Shown one piece after another: positions 17,651 to 26,581 of a DNA stretch of 64,000 bases. The stretch covers positions 289,881-353,880 of the forward strand of contig JABLXJ010000002.1 in the NCBI GenBank assembly GCA_013178125.1, written 5' to 3'. Both the position numbers and the translations under genes were made by a program. The stretch's first letter is position 1, and the number at the start of each line of letters is the position of its first letter. Source of the stretch: Bacillota bacterium. Its GTDB lineage: Bacteria > Bacillota > SHA-98 > Ch115 > JABLXJ01. The notes under the pieces are model-generated. The model was not told the DNA's origin. It searched no databases and worked only from the letters and a program-made list of their open reading frames with translations.

Positions 17651-17675
17651 GGGCAGGGGCTCAGGTTCCCTGCCC
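17651..17675 (+). promoter_or_regulatory. GC-rich hairpin after the sugar-binding protein gene
   Basis: GGGCAGGG (17651-17658) pairs with CCCTGCCC (17668-17675) across a 9-base loop. There is no U-run, so it is more likely an mRNA-stabilising hairpin or a partial attenuator that keeps binding-protein mRNA more abundant than the downstream enzyme genes. Confidence 0.4.
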
Positions 17676-17791
17676 TGCCCCGGCGGCTTTCGCGTGGACG
17701 AGGAGCTCTGATGAGGAGCTCTCTGGCGGATAAGGAACTCTCTTGTGAATAAGGGGCTTTCTTTTGTATAAAGAAATGGAAGGGATGCGGA

Positions 17792-20191
17792 ATGCCCACT
17801 CTTCATAACCCCGGCCGGATTGAGCGGCGGGTGCAGCAGCTGAGAGAGCAGGTATGCAAGATCTCGATAGAACGGGCGCGCCTTTTTACCGCCTCCTACC
17901 GGGAGACTGAGGGCGAGCCGGCGATCATCAGGCGCGCAAAGGCGGTCGCGAAGGTGCTTCGCGAGATGAAGGTCATGATATACGATGACGAGCTCATCAC
18001 CGGGAATCGCTCCGTCTGGCCGCGGATGGGCGTCCTGTCGCCGGAGATGGCGGTCGAATGGATAGAGGAAGAGCTCGATTCATTCCCGGTGAGGCCGCAG
18101 GACCCATTCGAGATCACGGAAGAGGAGAAACGCGAGCTGCGCGAGGACATCCTGCCATACTGGAGGGGCAAGACGCTCCAGGACTGGATAAGACGGGAGA
18201 TGCCTGGACATGTAATGGATGCTTCCCTCACACAGGCCTTCAAGCTAAATCAGACGGATAAGGGGCAGGGCCACGTGCTGGCAGACAAGGCAAAGGTGAT
18301 CGAGCGCGGATTGTTGGGGATACGCGAGGAGGTTGCGGAGCGTCTCGAGATGCTTGGGGTGCGGGGGACGCCGGGGCTGGAGGACGCGGAGGACCTAGAG
18401 GAAGCGTCGAGACGCTGTTTCTACGAGGCCGCGCTCATAGTCCTCGATGCCGCCTGCGAACTCGGAAGGCGTTACAGGGATGAAGCGCTCCGCAAGGCGA
18501 GCCAGGAGAGGGATGAGCGGCGAAATAGGGAGCTTTTGGAGCTGGCGAAGGTGCTGGAACGGGTGCCCAACTATCCGGCGCGGACATTCTGGGAGGCTCT
18601 GCAGTCACTTTGGTTAACTCATATTATATTACAATGCGAATCGAATGCCAGCTCAATATCGTTTGGCCGGATCGATCAATATCTTTATCCATATTATAAG
18701 CATGATATCGCTGCAGGGCTTATCACGCAGGAGGATGCCCAGGAGCTCCTGGACTGCTTCTGGATCAAGTGCAACGAGATCGTGGCCGTAAGGAGCCGGG
18801 AGAGCGCGAAGCACTTTGCGGGCTTCCCCATAAATCCGTGCGTCACCGTGGGCGGACAGGGGGAAGACGGCCAGGACGTTACAAATGAGCTTTCATTCAT
18901 GTGCCTGCAGGCGATTGCGGATGTGCGTATGCCCCAGCCCAATACCGCCGTGAGGTTGCATACGAGGACGCCCGATGAGCTCCTGGTAAAGGCGGCTGAG
19001 GTAATCAGGCTAGGGATAGGGATACCGCATTTGTATAACGATGAAGTTGTGATTCCAGCCTTGCTAAACAGGGGGGTGACGCTCAGCGATGCCCGCAACT
19101 ACGCCATAGTCGGATGCGTTGAGATATCGATACCTGGCAAGACATACGGGCTCCATGATATAGCGCTATTTAACCTGGTCAAGGTCCTGGAGCATACAAT
19201 GAAGGGCATGGTTCCAAAGGGCACGGTTTCAACGGTTTCAATTGGAGGGCCAGACGGAGCTCCAGCCACTTTTGAGGAATTTGAACAGGCCTACGAGCGA
19301 CAGACCGAGTATTTTGTAAAGTGCGTCGCAGATGGGTGCAATACCGTCGATAAGGCTCACGCGGCTGTGGCGCCTACTCCGTTCTTGTCGTGCCTCGTTG
19401 AGGACTGCGTCGGCAAGGGCAGGGATATCACCGCCGGGGGCGCGCATTATAATTTCTCGGGCGTCCAGGGTATAGGGATAGCAAACGTCGCCAATTCCCT
19501 GGCGGCTATTAAAAAGGCGGTCTTTGAGGAGAAGTGGGTCACCTGGGAGGAGCTTATGGGGATTCTCGATAGGAATTACGACGGGGCGGAGGAGCTCCGG
19601 CTGAGGTTATACAACAGCGTCTCGAAATACGGCAATGATGACGAGTATGTTGACCGGTTCGCCGCGAAGTGGGCTCGCAAGTACTGTCTTGAGCTGGAGA
19701 AGTATGAGAATTCCCAGGGCGGCAGATTCCAGGCGGGCATGTACAGCGTCTCGTCGCACGCCCCCCTCGGCCAGGAGGTCGGGGCGACACCTGACGGCCG
19801 GCGGGCTGGCGAGCCGCTTGCGGACGGGGGGATCTCACCCGTCAGGGGCACGGACAGGAGGGGGCCGACCGCTGTGCTCCGCTCGGCGGCCAGGATCGAT
19901 CACGTGTTATCCTCAAACGGGTCGCTCCTCAATCTCAAATTCCTCCCGTCCACGCTGGAGGGGCCGAACGGCATAGCGAAATTTGTCACATTCCTCCGGG
20001 CCTTTGTTATGCTGAAGGTGGCCCAGGTGCAGTTCAATGTGATATCCTCTCAGACCCTGCTGGATGCCCAGGCCCACCCCGAGAATTACAGGAATCTCGT
20101 TGTTCGCGTGGCCGGATACAGTGCTTATTTCATCGATCTGAGCAAGGATATCCAGGATGACATCATAATGCGGACGGAGCAGTCGCTCTGA
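17792..20191 (+). CDS. Glycyl radical enzyme (PFL/diol-dehydratase-like), first copy
   Basis: This is a glycyl radical enzyme: a C-terminal glycine radical generates a thiyl radical on an active-site cysteine. The cysteine is Cys442 in AIVGCVEISIPGKTYGLHD, and Glu444 completes the C-x-E pair typical of dehydratase and lyase types rather than pyruvate formate-lyase, which has two adjacent cysteines. The radical glycine is Gly775 in RVAGYSAYF. The length (799 residues) fits the family. The N-terminus resembles PFL-like proteins (ERARLFTASYRETEGEPAIIRRAKAVAKVLREM). Substrate is unknown; a sugar transporter upstream and an FGGY kinase downstream suggest a sugar, polyol or their phosphates. No activating enzyme gene is adjacent. 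Confidence 0.93.
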   Translation: MPTLHNPGRIERRVQQLREQVCKISIERARLFTASYRETEGEPAIIRRAKAVAKVLREMKVMIYDDELITGNRSVWPRMGVLSPEMAVEWIEEELDSFPVRPQDPFEITEEEKRELREDILPYWRGKTLQDWIRREMPGHVMDASLTQAFKLNQTDKGQGHVLADKAKVIERGLLGIREEVAERLEMLGVRGTPGLEDAEDLEEASRRCFYEAALIVLDAACELGRRYRDEALRKASQERDERRNRELLELAKVLERVPNYPARTFWEALQSLWLTHIILQCESNASSISFGRIDQYLYPYYKHDIAAGLITQEDAQELLDCFWIKCNEIVAVRSRESAKHFAGFPINPCVTVGGQGEDGQDVTNELSFMCLQAIADVRMPQPNTAVRLHTRTPDELLVKAAEVIRLGIGIPHLYNDEVVIPALLNRGVTLSDARNYAIVGCVEISIPGKTYGLHDIALFNLVKVLEHTMKGMVPKGTVSTVSIGGPDGAPATFEEFEQAYERQTEYFVKCVADGCNTVDKAHAAVAPTPFLSCLVEDCVGKGRDITAGGAHYNFSGVQGIGIANVANSLAAIKKAVFEEKWVTWEELMGILDRNYDGAEELRLRLYNSVSKYGNDDEYVDRFAAKWARKYCLELEKYENSQGGRFQAGMYSVSSHAPLGQEVGATPDGRRAGEPLADGGISPVRGTDRRGPTAVLRSAARIDHVLSSNGSLLNLKFLPSTLEGPNGIAKFVTFLRAFVMLKVAQVQFNVISSQTLLDAQAHPENYRNLVVRVAGYSAYFIDLSKDIQDDIIMRTEQSL

Positions 20192-20311
20192 CAGGATGCT
20201 CTGCCAGGGCGGTATGGCAGAATTGCTGGTGCTATAGGGGCGCTCTAGCAGGGTGCTTTGACATGTTTGACATGGTAGATGATATGGGTGCGGGGTGACG
20301 ACGAAAAGGCC

Positions 20312-21862
20312 ATGTATCTCCTTGGGATTGATATAGGCACTACAAATTGGAAAGTAACGTTATACGATGAGAACGGGGGGGCTGTGGCGGCGTTCTCCAG
20401 CCCGACCGTGGTTCATAGTGATAGCGCAGGGCGGGTGGTCTATAACCCGGACGAGATCTGGGCTACTGTAACTGCGGGTATCCGGCAGGTGCTGAGCCAG
20501 GTGAAATATCCCCAGGACGTCAGGGCTATAGGCGTGGCAAGCATGGGCGAGGCCGGGGTTCTCATCGATAGGCGCGGGCAGTGTCTTTACCCTGCCATGG
20601 CCTGGTATGATCCGCGGACCGCACCCCAGCTCGAATGGTGGGTTAGGACCTTCGGGCGCTACGAAGTCTATGAGATTACAGGCCTGCCGCCGCAGCACAT
20701 AGCAAGCATCAACAAGATCATGTGGCTCCGTGATAACGAGCCCGAGGCTTACACCCGCGCGGATAAATGGCTGTGCCTTGCGGATTTCGTCACATATAGA
20801 CTGTGTGGCGAGTGCGCCATGGACTACTCGCTGGCCTCGCGGACCATGGTATTTGATTTGCGGCGCCGCGAGTGGTCTCTCGAGATGCTCGAGCACGCGG
20901 GGGTAGAGGCCAGTCTATTGCCCCCGCTTCGTTTGAGCGGGACGCCGCTCGGCCATATCACCAGGCAGGCTCAGGAAGAAACGGGCCTGTCCCCTGGCAC
21001 CATCGTCGTGGTTGGCGGTTATGATCATCTCTGCGGCGCCTTGGCAGGGAACGCCTTTACGAGCAGCTCCATGCTGGATTCGGGTGGCACCTCCGAGGTC
21101 CTGCTGAGCGTCGTTGATGCCGGTTCTGTGAACATAGGGAACGCCCTCTGCGATGCGCAATTCGCCTTTGGCGTTCATGTGGTGAAGGATGCCTATTATA
21201 TAGCAGGTATATTGCCAGCGTCCGGAGGTGTTATCGAGTGGCTGAAGGACCAGTTGGCGCATGAAGAGCTCGAGCGTGCAAGGGAGACTGGCGCAAGCAT
21301 ATACCAGGTCATGGCTGATGAGGCATCTTCGAGCCCGCCCGGCGCGCGAGGGGTTTTCATGTTGCCTCACCTGAAGGGACGCGTTTCCCCGTACTGCGGA
21401 GAGAAATCGAGGGCTGCATTTGTGGGCCTATCATTCTACCACGACCGGCGCGATCTATTCCGGGCCGCTTTGGAGGGCCTCTGCTATGAGCTCCGGTTTA
21501 ATCTCGATGCCATGAAGGAGCTCGCGCTGATCAGACCGCCCCAAAAGATGCAGGCGATCGGGGGGGCGGTCCGAAATAAGTTATGGATGCAGATGAAAGC
21601 GGACATGACAGGCGCCGTGATCGAGGTGCCTGATGTGGAAGAGGCTACAACGCTGGGCGCTGCGTTGCTCGCCGGGATAGGGAGCGGCATTTACCGAGAT
21701 GAGCAGGATGCGATCCAGCGTACATATAAAATAAGGGAAGTATTCCACCCGAATCCTGAGATGACCAGGAAGTATGATCTTTATTTCCGCCGCGTCTATA
21801 AACCGCTGGCAACCTCTCTGGATGGGGTGAATGCGGATATTGCTGATATCTTCGATGTCTAG
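20312..21862 (+). CDS. FGGY-family carbohydrate kinase
   Basis: This is a xylulokinase/glycerol-kinase-like kinase that phosphorylates a sugar or polyol. The phosphate-1 motif LLGIDIGTTNWKVTLYDENG opens the protein, followed by IGVASMGEAGVLID, AMAWYDPRTAPQLEWW, VVVGGYDHLCGALAGN and the C-terminal adenosine-binding AIGGAVRNKLWMQMKADMTG. I prefer ATG 20312 because the fold starts there; the frame opens at 20279. It lies between two glycyl radical enzyme genes and ends 6 bases before the second. Specificity cannot be read from sequence; it most likely activates the transported substrate before or after radical chemistry. Confidence 0.92.
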   Translation: MYLLGIDIGTTNWKVTLYDENGGAVAAFSSPTVVHSDSAGRVVYNPDEIWATVTAGIRQVLSQVKYPQDVRAIGVASMGEAGVLIDRRGQCLYPAMAWYDPRTAPQLEWWVRTFGRYEVYEITGLPPQHIASINKIMWLRDNEPEAYTRADKWLCLADFVTYRLCGECAMDYSLASRTMVFDLRRREWSLEMLEHAGVEASLLPPLRLSGTPLGHITRQAQEETGLSPGTIVVVGGYDHLCGALAGNAFTSSSMLDSGGTSEVLLSVVDAGSVNIGNALCDAQFAFGVHVVKDAYYIAGILPASGGVIEWLKDQLAHEELERARETGASIYQVMADEASSSPPGARGVFMLPHLKGRVSPYCGEKSRAAFVGLSFYHDRRDLFRAALEGLCYELRFNLDAMKELALIRPPQKMQAIGGAVRNKLWMQMKADMTGAVIEVPDVEEATTLGAALLAGIGSGIYRDEQDAIQRTYKIREVFHPNPEMTRKYDLYFRRVYKPLATSLDGVNADIADIFDV

Positions 21863-21868
21863 CCTGAG

Positions 21869-24361
21869 GTGGGAGTGAATATAGTTATGGCCTCGATAGG
21901 GACAGCTGTTGTGAGGGTGCAGGAAAACGGGATCGAAATCAAGGATAAGGATAAGGACGGAGCTATCGAGCACGAACATGAAACCAGGATCCAGAGGTTG
22001 CGGCGAAGCGTACTCTCTGCGGTTCCTGAGGTTTGCAGTGAGCGGGCGAGGCTCGTTACAGAGGCATACGCGGAGAACGAGGCGGACCCCATGATTATCC
22101 GGCGCGCAAAGGCCCTTGCGAGGGTGTTGCGCGAGATGACCATCTTCATCCTGCCTGACGAGCTGATTGTCGGGAACCAGGCGTCCAGGCCGCGGAGCGC
22201 CCCGGTATTTCCCGAGTACGCCTGGGAGTGGATTTATAACGAGCTCGACGACTTCGACAAGAGAACGAGCGACCGGTTCTCGATAAGCGAGGAATGCAAG
22301 GGAGGGCTCAGGCGGATACTGCCACAGTGGAGGGGCAGGTCATTATATGATCGCGTTATGGCCACCCAGCCCGACGAGGTCAAGCTCGCGACGAAGGTCG
22401 GGGTGTTTGACTGGGAGGGGCAGGCTACAGCCGGCGAGGGACACATCGTCGTTGATTTCAGCAAGGCACTGAGACAGGGTTTCGCGGGGATTATAGAAGA
22501 AGCTCGGGAGGGATTGAAGGTCCTGGATCTCGCCGAGCCTGATAGCCTCAAGAAGCGCGATTTTTACAGGGCTGTGATAATCGCCTTCGAAGCCGCGATA
22601 CACTTCGCCAATAGGTATGCCGCCGAGGCCCGTCGCCTGGCCTCGATAGAATCCAACCCGCAGCGGAGACTCGAGCTCCTGGAGATCGCGAGGGTGTGCG
22701 AGAAGGTCCCGGCGCAACCGGCCGGAAGCTTCAGAGAGGCGATCCAGACCGTCTATTTCGTGCAGCTGATCCAGCAAATCGAGAGCAACGGCCATTCAGT
22801 TTCCCTAGGCAGGTTTGATCAGTATATGTATGAATACTATTCGCACGACATACGGGATGGGAGGATCACGCGCGAGGAAGCGCTTGAACTCGTAGGATGC
22901 TTCTTTATAAAGCTTTTTACCATAACCAAGCTGCGCTCTGCATCGCATTCGAGGACCCAGTCGGGGAACCCGATGTACCAGAATCTCGTCGTCGGCGGCC
23001 AGACGCCGGAGGGCGCGGACGCCACGAATGAGCTATCCTACCTGTGCCTCGACGCCCTGGCCGGGGTCAGGTTCCCCGAGCCGAATTTCTATGTGAGGCT
23101 TCATGACAATTGTCCTGATGACTTCTTGCTCAAGGCCATCGATGTCATAAAGATGGGTTTCGGCATGCCGGCCCTTGTAAATGATAAGGTCATAGTGCCT
23201 TCGTTGATGAATAGAGGGGTTTCGCTGAGGGATGCGCTCGACTACTCGACTATGGGCTGCCTTGAGGTTCAGGTTCCCGGCAAGTGGGGCTACCGGGCCA
23301 ACGGCAAGAGCAAGGTCAACTTCCTGAAAATACTCGAGCTCGCGCTCAATAACGGCCGCGACCCGGCGACGGGCATCCAGCTGTGCCCCGGTAACGGTGA
23401 CCTCTCGACGTTTAAATCCTTCGATGACGTAATCGAGGCATGGAAGAAGCAGCTATACTACTATACGCACCTTCATGTCGTCGCGGACAACATCAACGAC
23501 TTGGCCCTTGAAGAGTTGGCGCCTAACGCATTTTGTTCCGCACTGGTAAACGATTGTCTCAAGAGGGGTAAGTCGTTAAATGAGGGCGGCGCGGTCTACG
23601 ACATGACGAGCGGGGCTCAGATCGGGGTCCCGAACGTCGGCAATGCGCTCGCGGCCATCAAGAAGCTCGTATTCGAGGAGAAAGCCATAAGCCCCGGCGA
23701 GCTCAAGGCTGCCATCGATAGCAACTTCGAAGGCCAGCACGGCGAGGAAATCCGCCAGATGCTGCTGAATAAGGCGCCGAAATATGGCGAGGACGACGAT
23801 TATGTCGATTCCCTTACCCGTGAGGCTTTCAGCTATTACTGCCAGGACATAGAGAGGTACAAGAACATGCGCTACGGCCGGGGGCCGATCGGCGGGAATT
23901 ACTACCCGTCTACTGTGACGATCTCAGCCAATGTGCCTGCGGGTGACGTGGTGGGCGCTACGCCCGACGGGCGGAGGGCTGGCACACCGACCGCTGACGG
24001 CGTATCCCCTTCCCAGGGCACGGGAAAGCGCGGCCCAACCGCGGTTATTCGCTCGGTCGCCAAGCTGCCGACGCTGCTGGTCACAGGGGGCCAGCTCTTG
24101 AACCTTCGGATATCCTCGAACCACCTCGACAGCAGGGGAGGGCGGGAGAGGCTGGCCGCTTTGATTCGGAGCCTTTTTGGACTCTATGGGTGGCATGTTC
24201 AAATAAATACCGTATCTACTGAGGTTTTGCGTGACGCTCAGAAACACCCGGAGAATTATCGCGACCTGGTCGTAAGAGTCGCCGGCTATAGCGCGTTATT
24301 TACCGAGCTTGATCCCGTCTTGCAGGAGGATATCATATCGCGCATGGAGCACGATATATAG
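21869..24361 (+). CDS. Glycyl radical enzyme, second copy
   Basis: This is a paralogue of the 17.8-kb enzyme with the same architecture. The active-site cysteine is Cys464 in STMGCLEVQVPGKWGYRANG, so the C-x-E pair is kept, and the radical glycine is Gly806 in RVAGYSALF. Between the two proteins the residues after the cysteine differ (VQVPGKWGYRANGKSKVN versus ISIPGKTYGLHDIALFN), so the substrate pockets may differ. The N-terminal 35 residues include an acidic EIKDKDKDGAIEHEHE stretch, and the start among GTG 21869, GTG 21875 and ATG 21887 is unsettled. The length of 830 is within range. The two may form a heteromer or act on successive or alternative substrates. Confidence 0.93.
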   Translation: MGVNIVMASIGTAVVRVQENGIEIKDKDKDGAIEHEHETRIQRLRRSVLSAVPEVCSERARLVTEAYAENEADPMIIRRAKALARVLREMTIFILPDELIVGNQASRPRSAPVFPEYAWEWIYNELDDFDKRTSDRFSISEECKGGLRRILPQWRGRSLYDRVMATQPDEVKLATKVGVFDWEGQATAGEGHIVVDFSKALRQGFAGIIEEAREGLKVLDLAEPDSLKKRDFYRAVIIAFEAAIHFANRYAAEARRLASIESNPQRRLELLEIARVCEKVPAQPAGSFREAIQTVYFVQLIQQIESNGHSVSLGRFDQYMYEYYSHDIRDGRITREEALELVGCFFIKLFTITKLRSASHSRTQSGNPMYQNLVVGGQTPEGADATNELSYLCLDALAGVRFPEPNFYVRLHDNCPDDFLLKAIDVIKMGFGMPALVNDKVIVPSLMNRGVSLRDALDYSTMGCLEVQVPGKWGYRANGKSKVNFLKILELALNNGRDPATGIQLCPGNGDLSTFKSFDDVIEAWKKQLYYYTHLHVVADNINDLALEELAPNAFCSALVNDCLKRGKSLNEGGAVYDMTSGAQIGVPNVGNALAAIKKLVFEEKAISPGELKAAIDSNFEGQHGEEIRQMLLNKAPKYGEDDDYVDSLTREAFSYYCQDIERYKNMRYGRGPIGGNYYPSTVTISANVPAGDVVGATPDGRRAGTPTADGVSPSQGTGKRGPTAVIRSVAKLPTLLVTGGQLLNLRISSNHLDSRGGRERLAALIRSLFGLYGWHVQINTVSTEVLRDAQKHPENYRDLVVRVAGYSALFTELDPVLQEDIISRMEHDI

Positions 24362-24450
24362 TTACAGTCCGGTTGATTCATGGTTTCCATAATCAATTTT
24401 CATAATCGATTTCTACGGCGATTTCTGCAGTCTATAAGGGGAAGATAAGA

Positions 24451-25446
24451 ATGGCCCAAAAAGGAAACCAGAAGGGAAAGAAGTATGCGATCGGTATAGA
24501 TCTGGGAGGAACGAAGATAGCTGCCGGGATAGTGGACGAGGCCGGGCGCATCTTGAGCCAGGCGCGGCGCCCGACCGGAGCTGAGGAGGGTTACCGCGCC
24601 GTTATAGGCAGGATGGTGGATGCAATAAAGGCGGTGTCTGTGGATTCTGCTGTGAGCCTCGCCGAGGTGGGTTCCATTGGCGTCGGCGTCCCCGGGACGC
24701 CCGATTTCTCTGATGGAACGGTCATCTTTGCGCCCAACATCGGGTGGCGCGACGTCCCCCTTGGCAGGCTTCTCCGTGAGGAGTTCGGCCTGCCAGTATA
24801 TGTGGATTATGATACCAACGCGGCGGCCCTGGGCGAATATATGGTTGGTGCCGGCCAGGGGGCCAGGGTCCTTCTCTTTGTGACGGTCGGCACCGGTGTA
24901 GGTGCAGGCCTGGTTTTTGGCGGGAAGCTCTTCAGGGGGGCCACGGGGATTGCTGGTGAGATAGGTCACATGGTCATGAATAAGGACGGGCCTCCATGCA
25001 CCTGCGGGAATACAGGTTGCCTGCAGATGTTCTCTAAAGGACCTGCGCTGGTGGACCGGGCCGTCGCCCGGGCCGCCCAACTCGAAGGCGAGGGGAAAGG
25101 CGGAGCCACGATCCTACGGGAGCTCCAGGCGCAACACGGAGTCCTGACAGGAGAGATGGTGATCCGGGCTGCCAGAGATGGCGATCCCGTGGCCCAGGAG
25201 GTCTTCGAGGAGGGCGTCCTTTACCTTGGGCTTGGGATCTCGAACGCTGTCAGCCTGCTGAACCCCGATGTAGTCGTGGTCGGCGGGGGGATCGCCAAGG
25301 CGGGGGATATGTTGATGGAGCCCCTCGTTAAGATTGTAAAGAAAAGGAGTTATCCTATGGCAGCCGAGTGTGTGGATGTCAGGCTTTCCATGAACTCCGA
25401 GGAGGCCGCGATCGTCGGGGCCGCCATGCTTGAGGCGACCTGGTAG
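24451..25446 (+). CDS. ROK-family sugar kinase (glucokinase-like)
   Basis: This is an ATP-dependent hexose kinase of the ROK fold. It has the phosphate motif IGIDLGGTKIAAGIVDEAG (about residues 14-32), the substrate motif VDYDTNAAALGEYMVGAGQG with FVTVGTGVGAG, and the zinc motif CTCGNTGCLQ, where the usual final Glu is Gln. VSLLNPDVVVVGGGIAKAGDMLMEPL follows near the C-terminus. It contains no N-terminal HTH, so it is an enzyme and not a NagC-type repressor. It is the second kinase of the island. ATG 24451 follows AAGGGGAAGATAAGA. Confidence 0.94.
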   Translation: MAQKGNQKGKKYAIGIDLGGTKIAAGIVDEAGRILSQARRPTGAEEGYRAVIGRMVDAIKAVSVDSAVSLAEVGSIGVGVPGTPDFSDGTVIFAPNIGWRDVPLGRLLREEFGLPVYVDYDTNAAALGEYMVGAGQGARVLLFVTVGTGVGAGLVFGGKLFRGATGIAGEIGHMVMNKDGPPCTCGNTGCLQMFSKGPALVDRAVARAAQLEGEGKGGATILRELQAQHGVLTGEMVIRAARDGDPVAQEVFEEGVLYLGLGISNAVSLLNPDVVVVGGGIAKAGDMLMEPLVKIVKKRSYPMAAECVDVRLSMNSEEAAIVGAAMLEATW

Positions 25447-25478
25447 AGCGTCCGGTAGATAGGTTAACGACGCTCTTA

Positions 25479-25526
25479 GCGACGCTATAGATTGGCGACG
25501 CTGTAGGCTGGCGACATTAATAATTA
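25479..25526 (+). repeat. 16-bp tandem repeat between the ROK kinase and epimerase genes (3 units)
   Basis: Three 16-bp units start GCGACGCTATAGATTG, GCGACGCTGTAGGCTG and GCGACATTAATAATTA. The unit is not a multiple of three, as expected outside coding sequence. Confidence 0.8.
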
Positions 25527-25548
25527 ATATTATATAAACTGATGTATA

Positions 25549-26265
25549 TTGCAGGTGAGGATATTGAGGAAGGTAAAGGTTGGCGCCTCGCTTGATTGCG
25601 CTGATTATGGGAATTTGCAATCAGAGGTCGAAAAGCTCGAGCGCGGTGGGGCGGAGCTGCTTCACTGCGACGTCATGGACGGGCATTTTGTCCCGAATTT
25701 CGCTATCGGGACCCGGTTAATCCGGACCTTGAGGGATAAAAGCCGCCTTGTTTTTGACATTCATCTGGCTGTCGATGAGCCCGAGCACCACATCGAGCGC
25801 TTCCTCGAGGCGGGCGGGGACATTATCACTGTCCATGCGGAGGCATGCCACAGGCTACACCAGATCGTGCGCCACATCAGGGAGCGCAGCGGCAAAGCCT
25901 GTGTGGCCTACGCCCCCTCGACCCCGGTAAACGGCATAGAATATATCCTCCCCGAGATAGACATGGTCCTCTTGATGACGGTCGACCCCGGATTCCCGGG
26001 GCAACGCTTCGTCCCGGGGGTCGTTCGCAAAGTCGAGCAGGTCCGCAGGATGATCGAGCAGGAAGGCCTGGATATCGATATCGAGGTTGATGGCGGCGTA
26101 AATAAAGAGACCATACCGCTCCTCTACAGGGCCGGCGCCAATGTATTTGTCGCCGGAACATCGAGTGTCTTTAATGGCCTAGAGGATACGGAGACGGGGA
26201 TGAGGAGATTTAGGGCCTTTTGTGAGAGCCTCGAGAAGCCCCACGAGGAGCCCCAGGGTTTATAG
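25549..26265 (+). CDS. rpe: Ribulose-phosphate 3-epimerase family protein
   Basis: This TIM-barrel epimerase interconverts ketopentose or ketohexose phosphates at C3. Motifs are VKVGASLDCADYGNL at the N-terminus, LLHCDVMDGHFVPNFAIG (metal-binding His and Asp), VFDIHLAVDEPEHHIERFLEAG, VDPGFPGQRFVPGVVRKVEQVRRM, and DIEVDGGVNKETIPLLYRAGANVFVAGTSSVF. The usual DPGFGGQ reads DPGFPGQ here. The start is uncertain among TTG 25549, GTG 25555 and TTG 25564. In this island it could equally act on a sugar phosphate such as allulose-6-phosphate. A terminator follows 70 bp later. Confidence 0.9.
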   Translation: MQVRILRKVKVGASLDCADYGNLQSEVEKLERGGAELLHCDVMDGHFVPNFAIGTRLIRTLRDKSRLVFDIHLAVDEPEHHIERFLEAGGDIITVHAEACHRLHQIVRHIRERSGKACVAYAPSTPVNGIEYILPEIDMVLLMTVDPGFPGQRFVPGVVRKVEQVRRMIEQEGLDIDIEVDGGVNKETIPLLYRAGANVFVAGTSSVFNGLEDTETGMRRFRAFCESLEKPHEEPQGL

Positions 26266-26334
26266 ATCGAATGGCCTCTTCGGCCAGCTACCTGCCAACA
26301 TCCGCAGGAGGAGACCTAACTTTATGTTGTATGT

Positions 26335-26369
26335 CCCCGGTCCCGGCGAGAGGGGCCGGGGTATTTTTT
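26335..26369 (+). terminator. Intrinsic terminator ending the sugar/glycyl-radical island
   Basis: CCCCGGTCCC pairs with GGGGCCGGGG across a 7-base loop and is followed by TATTTTTT. It closes the transcription unit that ends with the epimerase gene. Confidence 0.9.
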
Positions 26370-26581
26370 GCGCTGGAGATGGAACCTCTAGGGTTACCCA
26401 GGAATATAATGCAAGGTAACCGGGATTCTATGCGGAATAGAGGCGCGCCCACCTGGCCCGCATGCGACAATTCTCCATCGAAATTATCCATCATTATACA
26501 TATTATCCATCTCAACCATCAACTATCTATCGCAGGCAGTGCGGGCAGTCAGCGCTTCGTGCGAAAGGACTGGTGAACTCG

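Noticed and set aside
16748..17806. Minus-strand ORF of 352 codons
   Set aside because: It is antisense to the sugar-binding protein gene, whose signal peptide and motifs are unambiguous.
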